In this document: positions 20,677 to 28,353 of the stretch, in pieces | Layout of the letters: the number at the start of each line of letters is the position of its first letter | Numbering within the stretch: position 1 is the first letter of the stretch | Source of the DNA: Marinibaculum sp040216765 | GTDB lineage: Bacteria > Pseudomonadota > Alphaproteobacteria > Ferrovibrionales > Ferrovibrionaceae | Assembly: GCA_040216765.1 (NCBI GenBank) | Contig: JAVJON010000029.1 | Location: 124,001 to 188,000 of the forward strand | Reading direction: 5' to 3' | DNA: 64,000 nt | Notes under the pieces: model-generated | What the model was told of the DNA's origin: nothing | Databases searched by the model: none | Seen by the model: the letters and a program-made list of their open reading frames with translations, nothing else | Made by a program: the position numbers and the translations under genes

Positions 20677-22080
20677 ATGAGTGCCGATGCCGGGCAGCCT
20701 CCTGCCGTCGACCGCACCGCGGCGCTGGCGAACTGGGTCTCGGCCTTCCGCCCTGCCGACCTGAATGCGGACGACCTGGCGCGCCTGAAGGCGCTGCTGA
20801 TCGACAATGCCGGGGTGACCCTGCGCGGCATGGCCCTGCCCTGGGGCACCGCGCTGACGGCGTTCGCGCGGCCCTATCGCGGGCAGGGGCGGTGCCGGAT
20901 CTACGGCACCCCGCTGACCGTGCCGCCGACCGTGGCGGGGCTGGCCAATGCGACGGCCGCGCACGGGCTGGAGCTGGACGATACCCACGACGAGAGCATC
21001 ACCCATCCCGGCGCCGTGGTGATCGCCACCGCAATGGCTGTCGGCGTCGCCGAGCATCGCGACGGGGCGGAGGTGCTGGCGGCGATCGCGCTGGGCTACG
21101 AGACGATGGCGCGGGTCGGCATGGCGACCGGCGCGGCCCATATCCTGGAGCATGGCTGGCACCCGACCGCACTGTTCGGCGGCTTCGGCGCGGCCGCCGC
21201 GGCCGCACGGCTGATGCGGCTGGATGCGGACAAGCTGATGGATGCCTGGGGGCTGATGCTGTCGATGGCCGGCGGCTCGATGCAGTTCAGCCAGGACCCG
21301 GCGCGCACCACCGTGAAGCGCCTGCATGGCGGCTATGGCGCGCATAACGGCATCATGGCGGCGCAGCTGGCGGCGCAGGGCATCGCCGGGCCGCGCCAGG
21401 CCTTCGACGGCCGCTACGGCCTGTGCAACATCTTCGGCGCCGCGCCCGACCTGGACCGCCTGCTGCCGCCGGGAGGCGAGCCGCTGCAGATCCACCGCAT
21501 CAGCCTGAAGCCCTATCCCTGCTGCCGGCTGTTCCATTCCACCCTCGATGCGCTGGCGCAGGTGACCGACGACTGGTCCCTGCCGCACGACCGGATCGCG
21601 CGGCTGACCGTCGGCGGGCCCGACGCGCTGCTGACCCAGCACATGCTGACCCGGCCCACCTCGATGATGGCGGCGCAGTACAGCCTGCCCTTCACCCTGG
21701 GCGCGGCGCTGGTGCATGGCCCGGCGAGCTACCAGGCCTTTGCCGACGACCGGCTGGGCGACGCGGCCGTCCTGGCCCTTGCCGACCGGGTGGGGGCGGA
21801 GGCCGATGCCGCCATGCAGGCGGCCTTCCCGGCGCATTTCGGCAGCTGGGTCGAACTGGAGCTGCAGGATGGCGGGCGTCGGCGGGCGGATGTGCTGGAC
21901 AGCTACGGCACCGTGGCGAACCCGATGCCCCGCGCTGCGGTCGAGGCGAAATGCGCGAGCCTGGCGGCCGAGGGCTTCCCGGGCTTCGACATGGCGGTGT
22001 TCGTCGACACCGTCGACGGGTTGCAGGACGCGGCCTCCCTGGACGGGCTGGTCGACCTGTTCGCCGCCGCGACCGATTGA
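20677..22080 (+). CDS. MmgE/PrpD family protein, first copy
   Basis: The 467-residue protein has the MmgE/PrpD fold markers: NATAAHGLELDDTHDESITHPG near residues 88-109, an all-helical N-terminal half with GYETMARVG and ILEHGWHPTALFGGFGAAAA, then KPYPCCRLFHSTLDA and the small C-terminal domain with GTVANPMPRA. The family includes 2-methylcitrate and cis-aconitate dehydratases and is recruited to many carboxylic-acid pathways. It may dehydrate or isomerise the acid released from the amide. A ribosome site before the ATG is weak. Confidence 0.88.
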   Translation: MSADAGQPPAVDRTAALANWVSAFRPADLNADDLARLKALLIDNAGVTLRGMALPWGTALTAFARPYRGQGRCRIYGTPLTVPPTVAGLANATAAHGLELDDTHDESITHPGAVVIATAMAVGVAEHRDGAEVLAAIALGYETMARVGMATGAAHILEHGWHPTALFGGFGAAAAAARLMRLDADKLMDAWGLMLSMAGGSMQFSQDPARTTVKRLHGGYGAHNGIMAAQLAAQGIAGPRQAFDGRYGLCNIFGAAPDLDRLLPPGGEPLQIHRISLKPYPCCRLFHSTLDALAQVTDDWSLPHDRIARLTVGGPDALLTQHMLTRPTSMMAAQYSLPFTLGAALVHGPASYQAFADDRLGDAAVLALADRVGAEADAAMQAAFPAHFGSWVELELQDGGRRRADVLDSYGTVANPMPRAAVEAKCASLAAEGFPGFDMAVFVDTVDGLQDAASLDGLVDLFAAATD

Positions 22081-22127
22081 GACGACGGTTCGAGGCGGGG
22101 AAAAACAACAGAGTGATGGAGGGACGC

Positions 22128-22832
22128 GTGACGCAGGCAGGCGAATGGCAGGGCGAGGCGCTCGAGGCGAAGGCGGCGGAGGTGGTGGACGTGATCGCCG
22201 GCGGCGGGGTGGCGATCATCCCGCTGGACGTCGCCTATGGCATCGTCGGCAATTCGGAAGCGTCGATCCGCACGATCTTCTCGGCAAAGAACCGGTCCTT
22301 CGAGAAGCCCTCCGGCTGTTTCTCGAACTGGGAGATCTTTACCGAGATCCAGGTCACCGACCAGCGCCAGAAGGATGTCGTGAAGGCGATCATCCAGGAC
22401 CATGACCTGCCGTTCTCCACGGTGGCGCCGTTCCGCCCGGACCATCCGTTCTTCAAGGACATGGCGCCGTTCGTGATGCAGAACTCCACCAAGGCCGGCA
22501 CCATCGACATGCTGCTGAACGCCGGGCCGTTCCACGACGCGATGACCCGCATGGCCTGGGCGCGGCAGATGCCGATCCTCGGCTCCTCGGCCAATACCTC
22601 GCTGACCGGCTCGAAATACCGGCTGCAGGATATCGACCGGCCGGTGCGCGACGCCGCCGATATCGAGGTCGACGGGGGCTTGAGCAAGTACCACAACCCG
22701 GAGGGGCTCTCCTCCACCATCGTGGACCTGCGGACGTTCAAGACCTGGCGGCGCGGAGTCTGTTACGATCGTATTGCGGCGATCCTGAAGAAGGATTTCG
22801 CCATCGACCTCTACGAACTGGGCATGGCCTGA
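22128..22832 (+). CDS. YrdC/Sua5-like domain protein (divergent, probably not housekeeping TsaC)
   Basis: This protein of about 234 residues has the YrdC fold signature: GGGVAIIPLDVAYGIVG (compare VPTET-YGL), a KNRSFEKP segment in place of K-R-NPL, and GSSANTSLTGSKYRL near residue 155 (compare SSAN-SG). YrdC domains bind acyl/carbamoyl adenylates (threonylcarbamoyl-AMP in TsaC, carbamoyl-AMP in HypF). The middle diverges strongly from TsaC. GTG at 22128 is preceded by GGAGGG; ATG at 22116 is the alternative start. Its place between PrpD and an amidohydrolase in a carbamoyl-compound island is unusual and suggests a pathway role rather than tRNA modification. Confidence 0.75.
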   Translation: MTQAGEWQGEALEAKAAEVVDVIAGGGVAIIPLDVAYGIVGNSEASIRTIFSAKNRSFEKPSGCFSNWEIFTEIQVTDQRQKDVVKAIIQDHDLPFSTVAPFRPDHPFFKDMAPFVMQNSTKAGTIDMLLNAGPFHDAMTRMAWARQMPILGSSANTSLTGSKYRLQDIDRPVRDAADIEVDGGLSKYHNPEGLSSTIVDLRTFKTWRRGVCYDRIAAILKKDFAIDLYELGMA

Positions 22833-22852
22833 TCCGGTTCGTGAAACACGTC

Positions 22853-22938
22853 GTTCCCGGGCTTGACCCGGGAACCCATTCCGCAGGCGGCGGGGTGCCG
22901 CAGAGCTTGAGGACTGGATCCCGGCTCAAGGCCGGGAT
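22853..22938. repeat. Pair of REP-like palindromes
   Basis: GTTCCCGGG-CTTGA-CCCGGGAAC (22853-22875) and ATCCCGGC-TCAAG-GCCGGGAT (22918-22938) are separated by about 42 bp. Paired palindromes with the same cores occur at 37229-37316 and 41052-41139. The arrangement resembles bacterial interspersed mosaic (REP/BIME) elements. Confidence 0.7.
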
Positions 22939-22995
22939 GACGATCTGTGCGCGATTGAGCCTCGTGATGAGATGCGGAACCGGAGGATGAAAGCG

Positions 22996-23628
22996 ATGAG
23001 CGACGACTACAGTGCGGCGAGCTACGGTTCCCGCCCGGTGGGCTGGGGGCGCAAGCCGGCGGTCCTGGTGGTGGATTTCCAGGTCGCCTTCACCGACCCG
23101 AAATACCCGCTGGGCAAGTCCGAGCATATCAACGAGGCGGTGGAGAAGACGTCGGAGCTGCTGAAGATCGCGCGCGCCTGCGGCGTGCCGGTGGCCAGCT
23201 GCTACACCGCCTATCACAGCCAGCGCGACATCCCGTACTGGAAGATCGACGCCGTCCACGACCATTTCTACTACGGCCATCCCTCCACCGCGATGGACGA
23301 GCGGATCGCCGAGCCGGACTACGACTACATCTTCTGCAAGTCCGCGCCGTCGATCTTCTTCCAGACCCCGGTGACCACCTTCCTGGCGAAGCAGGGGGTC
23401 GACACCGTCGTGCTGACCGGCTGCACCACCTCGGGCTGCGTGCGCGCCTCGGCGATCGACAGCTTCAGCTACGGCTACCGCACCATCGTGGCCGAGGATT
23501 GCTCCGGCGATATCGAGGAAGGCCCGCACCGCGACAACCTGCGCGACATCGGCCGCCGCTATGTCGACGTGATGCCGTCGTCGGACGTGGTGAAGGCGTT
23601 CGAGGACTACCGCAAGCGCAACGACTGA
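22996..23628 (+). CDS. Isochorismatase-family cysteine amidohydrolase, third copy
   Basis: The 210-residue protein starts at the ATG eight bases after CGGAGGA. Triad: Asp in LVVDFQVAFTDP, Lys in IFCKSAPSIFF and Cys in TGCTTSGCVRAS. It is closer in motif to the second copy than to the first, which reads TCAGC. It closes the catabolic island and faces the LysR gene 12 bp away. Three paralogues in one island suggest sequential amide cleavages or different N-substituents. Confidence 0.88.
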   Translation: MSDDYSAASYGSRPVGWGRKPAVLVVDFQVAFTDPKYPLGKSEHINEAVEKTSELLKIARACGVPVASCYTAYHSQRDIPYWKIDAVHDHFYYGHPSTAMDERIAEPDYDYIFCKSAPSIFFQTPVTTFLAKQGVDTVVLTGCTTSGCVRASAIDSFSYGYRTIVAEDCSGDIEEGPHRDNLRDIGRRYVDVMPSSDVVKAFEDYRKRND

Positions 23629-23640
23629 CGGGGTGCCACC

Positions 23641-24567
23641 TCAGGGGACCGCGTCGCCGTCGGGGCGCGCGCCCCGCACCTCCTCCAGCAGCCAGTCGCG
23701 GAAGGCCGCAACCTTGGGCGTTCTCCCGCTGTCGGCCCGGCTCAGCAGATAGAAGGAAAAGCTGAGCGGTGTGCTGAGGCTTGGATCGAAGGGGCGCACA
23801 AGGCGACCGGCGGCGAGGTCGTCGGCCACCAGCATGTCGCCGATCAGTGCGACACCGTGCCCGTCGATCGCGGCCTGCACGGCCATGCCCTCCATCGTGA
23901 AGCGGGGCCCACGGGTCGGGTCGATGTTGTGCAGTCCGGCCGCCAGCAGCCACATCCGCCAGCTCGCCTCCGCGTCCTTCCATTCGACATGCAGCAGCGA
24001 GTGGTGGCGCAGGTCCTCGGGATGGCGCAGCGGATGGGCACCGCTCAACAGCGCCGGGCTGCAGACCGGCGTGTTGAGCTGGTTGAACAGTCGGTCGACC
24101 CGCACCCCGCCATAGCCGCCGGCGCCGTAGCGGACCGCCACGTCGGCATCGCCATGCGCCACGTCGACCAGACGGTCGGTGCCGTCGATGCGGATCTCGA
24201 TATCCGGGTGGCGGATGCGGAAACCTTCCAGCCGCGGCATCAGCCACATGGCGCCGAACGAGGGGCTGACGCTGATGGTGAGCAGCTTGCTCTCGCGGTG
24301 GTCGCGGATCCGCTCCACCCCTTCCGCCAGCCTTTCGAAGCCCTGACTGAGCGCCGGCATCGCGGCCCGGCCGGCATCGGTCAGGTGCAGCGCACGTGTC
24401 AGGCGGCGGAACAGCGGCACCTCAAGCAGCTCCTCCAGCGCCTTGACCTGGTGGCTGACCGCAGCCGGCGTCACGTTCAGCTCGGCCGCCGCCCTCGTGA
24501 AGCTGAGATGCCGTGCGGCCGATTCGAAGGCCTTTAGCGCGTTCAGGGGCGGGAGCGGTCGGGCGAT
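23641..24567 (-). CDS. LysR-family regulator (GcvA-like) with an ATC at the expected start codon
   Basis: The protein has an N-terminal winged HTH (NALKAFESAARHLSFTRAAA, then LNVTPAAVSHQVKALEELL) and a LysR substrate-binding domain. In GcvA-type relatives the protein begins M-x-R-x-LPPLNAL. Here the codon at that place (24567-24565) is ATC, followed by ARPLPPLNALKAF. No ATG, GTG or TTG lies in frame between there and residue 32, where GTG (24474) would cut the HTH in half. So either ATC is used as a rare start, the start has been lost by mutation, or there is a sequence error. GCGAGA-TCT-TCTCGC (24600-24614) upstream is a possible autoregulatory site. It probably controls the island or the divergent DMT gene. 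Confidence 0.8.
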   Translation of the reverse strand: MARPLPPLNALKAFESAARHLSFTRAAAELNVTPAAVSHQVKALEELLEVPLFRRLTRALHLTDAGRAAMPALSQGFERLAEGVERIRDHRESKLLTISVSPSFGAMWLMPRLEGFRIRHPDIEIRIDGTDRLVDVAHGDADVAVRYGAGGYGGVRVDRLFNQLNTPVCSPALLSGAHPLRHPEDLRHHSLLHVEWKDAEASWRMWLLAAGLHNIDPTRGPRFTMEGMAVQAAIDGHGVALIGDMLVADDLAAGRLVRPFDPSLSTPLSFSFYLLSRADSGRTPKVAAFRDWLLEEVRGARPDGDAVP

Positions 24568-24829
24568 CGCGGAATACCTGAGATTTTCTAACAGATAGGG
24601 CGAGATCTTCTCGCATGCGCAAGGTCTTGGATACCCTTATGTTTGCAACAATTCAACCAGGCACCGGCGCGGTACGGCCGGTTTCATGCCGTAAATAGAA
24701 CGTGGTCATGCGCGGCTGACCGCAGGGCTTGGCCGACCCGCGACCGCGGACTGATCGGGCAGGCCTCGGAACCGGAGCGATGCCCATGATCTCCACCGCC
24801 ATGCCCCGGCCCCGCCAGGCAGCACGGGT

Positions 24830-25678
24830 GTGAACCGGACCCCCCGATCCGACCGTCGCACCGGCGTCATCCTTCTCATGATTTCGGTCGTGACCTACAG
24901 CACGGCCGGACTGTTCACCAAGGGGGTCGAGGCGGGTTCGTGGGAGGTGATTTTCTGGAGAGGCCTGTTCGCCGGCGCTGTCACAACAGCCTGGACGATC
25001 GGCAGGGGGACGGTGCGCCGGAATTTTCTCGGCATGGGGGGCAGCGGCTGGGCGGTCGGAGTGGTGGGCGCATTGGGGACCGCAGCGTTCATCCCGGCAT
25101 TCAAGCTCACGAGCATTGCCAACGTGTCCCTGATCTATGCGGTCTCGCCGCTCCTCGCAGCGCTGCTCGCCTGGCTGGCGATGGGGGAGAGGGTGTCGCC
25201 GCGGACGATGGCGGGCTGTGTGGGCGCGCTTGCCGGTGTCGCGGTCATCGTTTCGGGCTCGCTCGGCCGGATCAATCTCGATGGCGACTTGCTGGCCCTG
25301 TGCATGACCGTCGCGATGGCCTCGATCATGGTCATCTATCGAAAGTTCCCGGACACGCCGGGGCCGGGACCCGCGGTGCTGCAATCGGTTCTCTTGCTGC
25401 CCGTGGCGGCGATTCTTGGAAGCCCCTTCGCAGTGGATTGTGCGGAGGCCGTCATCCTCGCCGCCTTCGGCCTGCTGTTCGCCATTGCATCTGTCGCCCT
25501 GGCGGAGGGAGCCAAACGGATTCCCGCCAGCCAGACCGCCCTCCTGAGTGCCCTGGAAACCCCTCTTGCACCGGTTTTCGCTTTCATCCTCTTCACGGAG
25601 GTGCCCGATGTCGCCACATTCATCGGCGGCGCGGTGGTGCTTGCCGCGGTCCTCGTCTCATTGCGTGCCGATCCTTGA
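24830..25678 (+). CDS. EamA/DMT-family transporter
   Basis: The 282-residue inner-membrane protein has ten predicted helices in two EamA repeats (first: ISVVTYSTAGLFTKGVEAGS with FWRGLFAGAV; second: VAMASIMVIYRKFPDT onward, ending ETPLAPVFAFILFTEVPD and a final helix). Such proteins export metabolites or amino acids. The start is a GTG with no clear ribosome site. It is divergent from the LysR gene across 262 bp that contain a 6-bp-arm palindrome at 24600-24614 but no other gene, so LysR control is plausible. Confidence 0.85.
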   Translation: MNRTPRSDRRTGVILLMISVVTYSTAGLFTKGVEAGSWEVIFWRGLFAGAVTTAWTIGRGTVRRNFLGMGGSGWAVGVVGALGTAAFIPAFKLTSIANVSLIYAVSPLLAALLAWLAMGERVSPRTMAGCVGALAGVAVIVSGSLGRINLDGDLLALCMTVAMASIMVIYRKFPDTPGPGPAVLQSVLLLPVAAILGSPFAVDCAEAVILAAFGLLFAIASVALAEGAKRIPASQTALLSALETPLAPVFAFILFTEVPDVATFIGGAVVLAAVLVSLRADP

Positions 25679-25739
25679 GGTGGCGGGGTGCTGCGATGCC
25701 TCACCGGCCTGGACCGCAATCTGCTGAAATGGCGCCGAC

Positions 25740-25982
25740 ATGAACCTCGATCCTTCGATGCGCCTGGTCGTCATGGGCAATAGCGGCTGCGGCAAGAACT
25801 GGCTGGCAGAGCGCATCGGCGCGGCGCGCCACGGCCAGTCAGGTTCAGGCAGCCCTTCTGGCCTGGGCCGAAGCGTATTGGACCTGCACGACCTCGTCCT
25901 CGCAGGCGGGCCGATCGAGGGTCGCAAGGCCTGCCTCCGGACGTGGGCCGAGGCGTCGGTCTTCACTTTGGAGCAGATGTAG
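25740..25982 (+). pseudogene. Truncated P-loop kinase-like fragment
   Basis: The 80-codon frame starts RLVVMGNSGCGKNWLAERIG, a Walker A loop of the adenylate-kinase/shikimate-kinase-like group, then VLDLHDLVLAGG, like the usual LDxDD segment. The residue after the P-loop Lys is Asn instead of Ser/Thr, and the protein ends about 100 residues short of the family. A Ser/Gly insertion (GQSGSGSPSG) interrupts the first helix region. I read it as a decaying gene; a functional small protein is less likely. Confidence 0.5.
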
Positions 25983-26018
25983 CCCGCCGTGCGGCACGGG
26001 GCCTGCTGACAGCCGCCC

Positions 26019-26471
26019 CTACGCCATCTCCTGCACCTGCCGGCAGAGCAGGTCGAGATAGCCGCGGAACCGCTCGCGCTCCGCCTCCGGGATCACCGAC
26101 AGCAGCGCCGCCTCGCGCGCCTGCAGGATCGGCTCGATCCGGGCGAAGATCGCCTGCCCGTCATCGGTCATCGACAGGCGCATCAGCCGCCCGTCGGCCC
26201 GGTCGCTCTGCCGGGTGATCAGGCCCTTCTTCTCCAGCAGCGCGACGCCGCGGCTGATCGCGTTGCGCAGCAGGCCGGTCATGTCGCAGATGTCGCGGGC
26301 GGTCAGCCCGTCCTGCTCCGCCAGGCAGAGCAGGATCGTCCATTCCGGCCGGATCAGGCCGAACTCCGCCTCGAACTGGCGGATGATCGGCTCGCGATAG
26401 ACGTTCATGATGAAGCCGAGCCGATAGGCAATCGGCATCACCGTCCGGTCGCAGATATCAAACAGGTTCAC
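26019..26471 (-). CDS. MarR-family transcriptional regulator
   Basis: About 150 residues from the GTG preceded by GGGAAGCG: dimerisation helix (YRLGFIMNVYREPIIRQFEAE), then a winged HTH (EWTILLCLAEQDGLTARDIC, then RNAISRGVALLEKKGLITRQ and a beta-wing DRADGRLMRLSMTDDG). An upstream ATG at 26555 is open, but translation from it would begin inside the operator palindrome. It is divergent from the TRAP operon and almost certainly binds the palindrome between them. Confidence 0.88.
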   Translation of the reverse strand: MNLFDICDRTVMPIAYRLGFIMNVYREPIIRQFEAEFGLIRPEWTILLCLAEQDGLTARDICDMTGLLRNAISRGVALLEKKGLITRQSDRADGRLMRLSMTDDGQAIFARIEPILQAREAALLSVIPEAERERFRGYLDLLCRQVQEMA

Positions 26472-26537
26472 GCGTCGCTTCCCGGGCAAGGCGGTTGGCA
26501 AGGCGGCAAGCATGGCACAGGCGGCGCGCGTGGCACC

Positions 26538-26593
26538 AACCGCATTTTGTCTCATGTGATACTTTATTGTATCGTATGAGACAAAATGCGGTT
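26538..26593. promoter_or_regulatory. 56-bp palindromic operator with overlapping divergent promoters
   Basis: AACCGCATTTTGTCTCAT (26538-26555) is exactly inverted at 26576-26593. Inside the 20-bp centre, GATAC (26558-26562) and GTATC (26569-26573) form a second nested inverted repeat. Each arm supplies TTGTCT as a -35 box, and the opposite side supplies a -10 at 17 bp: TATCGT rightward towards dctP and TATCAC leftward towards marR. MarR binding would block both. Confidence 0.7.
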
Positions 26594-26648
26594 ATCCTCC
26601 CTCCCGTCGCGGCATCAGACCGGCGACGAAGGCTATGGGAGGGTGAAG

Positions 26649-27722
26649 ATGATCCGCAAAACGCTGTTCCGCGCGATGATTGCCATGGGCGCGATCGCCT
26701 TGTCGGGCCAGGTGGCGGCCGACGAGTCGGTGAAACTGACCTACGCGACATATCTGCCGAAAAGCTTCACCTGGGTGCAGGTCGACGACTGGTTCATGGA
26801 CGAGGTCAGCAGCCGCACCGATGGCAGGGTGACGTTCGAGCGCTACTACGGCGGGACCCTGCTCAACGCCCTCGACGTGTTTCCCGGCCTGTCGTCGGGC
26901 GCGGCCGACCTGGCCACCGGTGCGCCGGGCTACAATCCCGACATGCTGCCGCTGTCCGGCGTGACGCAGCCCTACATCACCGAGAAGGCCGATGCGGCGG
27001 CCCGCGCGATCACCGAGCTCTATGACGCGAACGACGCCTTCCGCGCGGAATGGCAGTCCAACAACATGCATCTGCTCTATGCCCTGACGGCCACCGAGAA
27101 CTCGCTCTGGAGCAGCAAGTCGGTGACCGCCGCCAAGGACCTGGAGGGCATGCGGCTGCGCGCCACCCTGGGCATCGGCAAGTCGCTGGAAATGCTGGGC
27201 GCCACCCCGGTCGCGATGGGCATGGGCGATGGTGTCCAGGCGTTCAAGAGCGGCGCGCTGGACGGCTTCACCTCCGCGCCGTTCGATGTCAGCACCCTGG
27301 TCGGCCTGCAGGACATTGCGAAGTTCGCCGGCGACCAGGGCCGCATGGGGATCTATGCCATCGTCGCCCTGGCCTTCAACAAGGCCAGCTACGACCGCCT
27401 GCCCGACGACGTGAAAGGCATCATTGCCGAGGTTTCCCGTGAGATCCCGGCGCGCTTCCTGAAGGTCACCGATGCCGCGGTCGACGCCTCCGTGGAGAAG
27501 ATCCGTGCCGCCGGGAACCTGACGGTGCAGCATCTGGACCCGGCCGAGCAGGCCGCCTGGCGCGAGCGGACCGCCCAGGCCGTCTGGGACGACTGGACCT
27601 CGGAGATGGATGCCAAGGGCCTGAACGGCACGGCCGTGCTGCAGCAGTATCGCGACCTGGTGGCGAAGTACGAGCCGGATTCCAGCTATGTGCCCGGCTT
27701 CGACCGGCTGATGGCGAAGTAG
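26649..27722 (+). CDS. TRAP transporter substrate-binding protein (DctP family)
   Basis: The 357-residue periplasmic protein has a Sec signal peptide (RKTLFRAMIAMGAIALSGQV, cleavage near AADES). The mature part shows DctP/TAXI features: VKLTYATYLPKSFTWVQ, FPGLSSGAADLATGAPGY and the conserved MRLRATLGIG-like segment whose Arg binds substrate carboxylates in this family. GGGAGGGTGAAG precedes the ATG. It supplies ligand to the DctQM permease encoded next; the ligand is probably an organic acid, identity unknown. Confidence 0.9.
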   Translation: MIRKTLFRAMIAMGAIALSGQVAADESVKLTYATYLPKSFTWVQVDDWFMDEVSSRTDGRVTFERYYGGTLLNALDVFPGLSSGAADLATGAPGYNPDMLPLSGVTQPYITEKADAAARAITELYDANDAFRAEWQSNNMHLLYALTATENSLWSSKSVTAAKDLEGMRLRATLGIGKSLEMLGATPVAMGMGDGVQAFKSGALDGFTSAPFDVSTLVGLQDIAKFAGDQGRMGIYAIVALAFNKASYDRLPDDVKGIIAEVSREIPARFLKVTDAAVDASVEKIRAAGNLTVQHLDPAEQAAWRERTAQAVWDDWTSEMDAKGLNGTAVLQQYRDLVAKYEPDSSYVPGFDRLMAK

Positions 27723-27813
27723 GCGCGCTGCTGCACCCTGTCCCGGCCCGTCGCAGGCGCATGCGGGCCGGGACGGGCGCGCATCCGATTTCCGAAGGGG
27801 AGGGGTTGCCATC

Positions 27814-28353
27814 ATGACCAGGCGACATGGCCTCTACGCCGTCGACCGGGCCCTGGTCCTGCTGGGGTCCGCCAGCGGCGTCGCAACCCTGCTGATGATC
27901 CTGATCGTCGTGCCCGACGTGCTGGCGCGGAAGTTCCTGGCCGAGACGATTCCGGCGGCCTCGGAGGTGAACATCCACCTGCTGGTGCTGCTGATCTTCC
28001 TGGGCCTGGCGGGCGCGCAGGCGCAGCAGGCCCATTTCACCATGACCGCCCTGGTCGATCGCCTGCCGGCGCCGCCCCGCCGGCTGCTTGGCATCGCAAC
28101 CGGCCTCGCAAGCTTCGCCTTTGCCGGCTTCATGACCTGGATGACCGCGGGCAAGGCTTGGGGCGCCTTCCTGCGCGACGAGGTGACGATCGGCACAATC
28201 GCCCTCTCGGTCTGGCCGTTCCGCATGATCGTTGCCCTCGGCTTCGGGCTGCTGGCATTGCAGCTTTTCCTGCAGGTGCTGCGGCTCTGCCTGGCCCTGC
28301 CGGTCGCGGCGACCGGTCCGGCGGCAGACGCCGCCGACAGCGGGTGCGCCTGA
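27814..28353 (+). CDS. TRAP transporter small permease (DctQ family)
   Basis: The 179-residue inner-membrane protein has four helices and the DctQ pattern (VVPDVLARKFLAETIPAASE with an acidic residue after helix 1, then the GAQAQQAHFTM segment). GGGGAGGGG precedes the ATG. Its TGA stop overlaps the DctM start (TGATG), so the two are translationally coupled. Confidence 0.9.
   Translation: MTRRHGLYAVDRALVLLGSASGVATLLMILIVVPDVLARKFLAETIPAASEVNIHLLVLLIFLGLAGAQAQQAHFTMTALVDRLPAPPRRLLGIATGLASFAFAGFMTWMTAGKAWGAFLRDEVTIGTIALSVWPFRMIVALGFGLLALQLFLQVLRLCLALPVAATGPAADAADSGCA

Noticed and set aside
22128..22832. Housekeeping tRNA threonylcarbamoyl-AMP synthase (tsaC)
   Set aside because: YrdC motifs are present but the central region and the K-R-NPL motif diverge strongly, and the neighbours are catabolic rather than translation genes; I call it a divergent YrdC-domain protein.
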